From an uncultured Anaerolineae bacterium (lineage in GTDB: Bacteria; Chloroflexota; Anaerolineae; B4-G1; DUEL01), in the NCBI GenBank assembly GCA_937942115.1, contig CALDFY010000134.1:1-6338 (forward strand): DNA of 6,338 nucleotides. The letters are read 5' to 3'. Below are positions 5,160 to 6,338 of the stretch, piece after piece. The notes under the pieces are model-generated. The model was given only the letters and a program-made list of their open reading frames with translations, was not told the origin of the DNA and did not search any database. A program made the position numbers and the translations under genes. How positions within the stretch are numbered: the stretch's first letter is position 1; every line of letters starts with the position of its first letter.

Positions 5160-5990
5160 TTGCGTATTCCGTATTCCGTCTGTGGTTAGCAATTCGTACA
5201 CCCTCCGGCGCGGCCAGCCGGAGAGGGCGGCAACCTCCCGCGCGGCCCGGGCCGGCGAAACTCCGGCCTGCAGTCGCTCCTCCAGCGCCGCGCGAACTTC
5301 CGCCTCATCCCACTGCTCCTCCCCTGAGGCGCCGCCGATCACCAGGGTGAACTCCCCCCGAGGCTCACCGTCCGCGAAATAGGCCCGCGCGCCGCTGATC
5401 GTCCCCCGCCAGACCTCCTCGTACATCTTGGTCAATTCCCGGCAGACCGCGACCGGCCGGTCGCCCAGGATGGCCTCCATATCGGCCAGTGACTCCCGGA
5501 GCCGGTGCGGCGCCTCAAAAGCGACCAGGGTCCAGCGTACGCCGGCGACCTCTTTCAGGAGCACCCGCCGCTGGGATGCCCGCCGGGGGAGAAACCCCAG
5601 ATACAGAAATCGGTCGGTGGGCAGGCCGGAGAGGACAAGCGCCGTCACCAGCGCCGTCGGGCCCGGCACAGCAGTGACCGGGAAGCCCCGTTCCAGCGCG
5701 GCCCGCACCAGTTCATAGCCCGGGTCGGAGAGGCCGGGCATCCCCGCCTCGGAGATGAGCGCCACGTCCCCCTCCTCCAGTTGGCGCAGGACGCGCCCCG
5801 TCTTCTGCCGCCAGTTCCCCTCAAAATAACTGGTCACCGGCGTGGAGATGCCGTAGTGATCCAGCAGAAGCCGCGCCCTGCGGGTGTCCTCCGCCGCGAT
5901 GAGGGAGACCTCCTTCAGCACCCGCAGCGCGCGCAGGGTGATATCTTCCAGGTTGCCGATGGGGGTGGCGACAAGGTAGAGGGTGCCCAT
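5157..5990 (-). CDS. rsmI: 16S rRNA (cytidine(1402)-2'-O)-methyltransferase RsmI
   Basis: 277 residues, the normal family length. RsmI transfers a methyl group from S-adenosylmethionine to the 2'-OH of C1402 in the decoding centre of 16S rRNA. Family blocks appear in order: LYLVATPIGNLEDIT (4-18), AEDTR (33-37), SEAGMPGLSDPG (80-91, usually DAGTPGISDPG), VPGPTA (108-113), SGLP (121-124), GFLPR (132-136), FEAPHRLRE, CRELTKMYEE and GEFTLVI, then the short C-terminal helical domain. The start is right for the family, because the ATPIGN block begins seven residues in, but there is no Shine-Dalgarno before the ATG. The last residues (about DGIRNTQ) and the stop are encoded by a short repeat that also occurs just upstream of the start codon. 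The gene heads a two-gene minus-strand unit with PGI/PMI. Confidence 0.95.
   Translation of the reverse strand: MGTLYLVATPIGNLEDITLRALRVLKEVSLIAAEDTRRARLLLDHYGISTPVTSYFEGNWRQKTGRVLRQLEEGDVALISEAGMPGLSDPGYELVRAALERGFPVTAVPGPTALVTALVLSGLPTDRFLYLGFLPRRASQRRVLLKEVAGVRWTLVAFEAPHRLRESLADMEAILGDRPVAVCRELTKMYEEVWRGTISGARAYFADGEPRGEFTLVIGGASGEEQWDEAEVRAALEERLQAGVSPARAAREVAALSGWPRRRVYELLTTDGIRNTQ
5161..5180. repeat. Short repeat copy at the 3' end of rsmI
   Basis: TGCGTATTCCGTATTCCGTC matches 5997-6016 at 18 of 20 positions in the same orientation. It contains the internal tandem GTATTCC twice. It encodes the last residues of RsmI, just before its stop codon. Confidence 0.75.
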
Positions 5991-5996
5991 GGGTAC

Positions 5997-6016
5997 TGCG
6001 TATCGCGTATTCCGTC
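5997..6016. repeat. Short repeat copy upstream of the rsmI start
   Basis: TGCGTATCGCGTATTCCGTC begins six bases beyond the rsmI start codon and matches the copy at 5161-5180 at 18 of 20 positions. It occupies the place where a leader and ribosome-binding site would be expected. Confidence 0.75.
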
Positions 6017-6075
6017 AGTAACTACCCGCCCGGTTCAGAAACGGCCGCGCATTTGCCCCCACCCCCCTTTATCCT

Positions 6076-6105
6076 CCCTCCCCCATCGCTGCGCTTGGGG
6101 GAGGG
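6076..6105. repeat. Pyrimidine/purine hairpin next to the right repeat arm
   Basis: Perfect 10-bp arms CCCTCCCCCA/TGGGGGAGGG with a 10-base loop (6086-6095). It lies on the inner side of the right inverted-repeat arm. The left arm has only a G-run tract in the same place. Confidence 0.75.
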
Positions 6106-6113
6106 GGGAAGGG

Positions 6114-6250
6114 CATAAGCGTAACTTAAGGCTGGATTGGGCTCTTTACTTCCCGCCGCCCGGAGCGCCGATGGGAAATCGGCCTCCCCTGGGGGCAACC
6201 GCAAGGGTTGCCCCTACGCTTCGCGCCGGGCGTCAACCTGCGTTGACGCC
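6114..6250 (-). repeat. Right arm of the ~138-bp inverted repeat
   Basis: Reverse complement of 1-138. The CTTAAG markers (121-126 and 6125-6130) and the outer palindrome (1-22 and 6229-6250) are in register, with one single-base indel only near the inner end. About nine mismatches lie in the first 126 bases, eight of them clustered in the stretch between 84 and 117 of the left arm. It contains the same three stem-loops. No transposase gene lies between the arms. Confidence 0.9.
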
Positions 6251-6258
6251 CCTGAAAA

Positions 6259-6338
6259 GGGCGGCGCAGGCCGCCCTCTGGCCGGAGGCCCAGGGAGGCT
6301 GACTTTCAGTCAGCGTTCCCCTGCGCCGATGGGAAATC
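6259..6338. repeat. Further palindromes and partial third repeat copy
   Basis: Stem-loops at 6259-6276 (arms GGGCGGC/GCCGCCC, loop GCAG as in the outer palindrome of the arms) and 6298-6314 (arms GCTGAC/GTCAGC, loop TTTCA). The final 16 bases, 6323-6338, are identical to 6165-6180 inside the right arm and in the same orientation. Another copy of the element may therefore begin here and be cut by the window edge. Confidence 0.75.

Larger units (their letters stand above)
5991..6338. other. Noncoding region made of repeats
   Basis: I see no credible gene here. It holds the short repeat at 5997-6016, a C-rich tract, the hairpin at 6076-6105, the right inverted-repeat arm and a run of further palindromes. 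The promoter of the rsmI-PGI/PMI unit should lie here, but I could not identify convincing -35 and -10 boxes. Confidence 0.7.

Noticed and set aside
1..6250. Composite transposon
   Set aside because: The inverted arms are real, but no transposase, integrase or insertion-sequence gene lies inside and target duplications cannot be seen within the window.

Overview
The window looks like chromosomal DNA of a GC-rich bacterium, most likely a thermophilic or soil Chloroflexota (Anaerolineae-like) lineage. That placement is an inference. It rests on the high GC content, the archaeal-type bifunctional phosphoglucose/phosphomannose isomerase, the MalK/UgpC-type sugar ATPase, and the many intergenic stem-loop repeats built from short words. 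No rRNA or other marker fixes the taxon.

Layout: bases 1-214 hold an inverted-repeat arm made of three consecutive palindromes. Bases 215-552 are a decayed toxin-antitoxin cassette: a complete small antitoxin-like gene, then only the last ~40 codons of a RelE/ParE-type toxin, interrupted by an amber codon. Bases 552-1592 encode a C45-family (penicillin acyltransferase-like) Ntn-hydrolase, closed by a strong intrinsic terminator. Next comes a DeoR-family regulator (1723-2472) read from a perfect consensus sigma-70 promoter that places the transcription start almost at the ATG. It is followed by an orphan sugar-ABC ATPase (2554-3654) with its own terminator. Bases 3655-4086 lie between convergent genes, contain no gene, and are packed with stem-loops and short repeats. 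On the minus strand, rsmI (5990-5157) and a bifunctional PGI/PMI gene (5145-4087) form a tight pair. Bases 5991-6338 are again noncoding and hold the second arm of the terminal inverted repeat plus further palindromes.

How the parts fit: the DeoR regulator, ABC ATPase and PGI/PMI suggest a carbohydrate theme (sugar uptake and hexose-phosphate interconversion), although PGI/PMI is paired with the ribosome-maturation methyltransferase RsmI rather than with the transporter. No permease or binding protein is present, so the ATPase probably serves transporters encoded elsewhere. No new multi-gene defence or metabolic system is evident. The unusual content is the repeat architecture, the decayed toxin, the leaderless regulator and the diverged effector pocket of that regulator.
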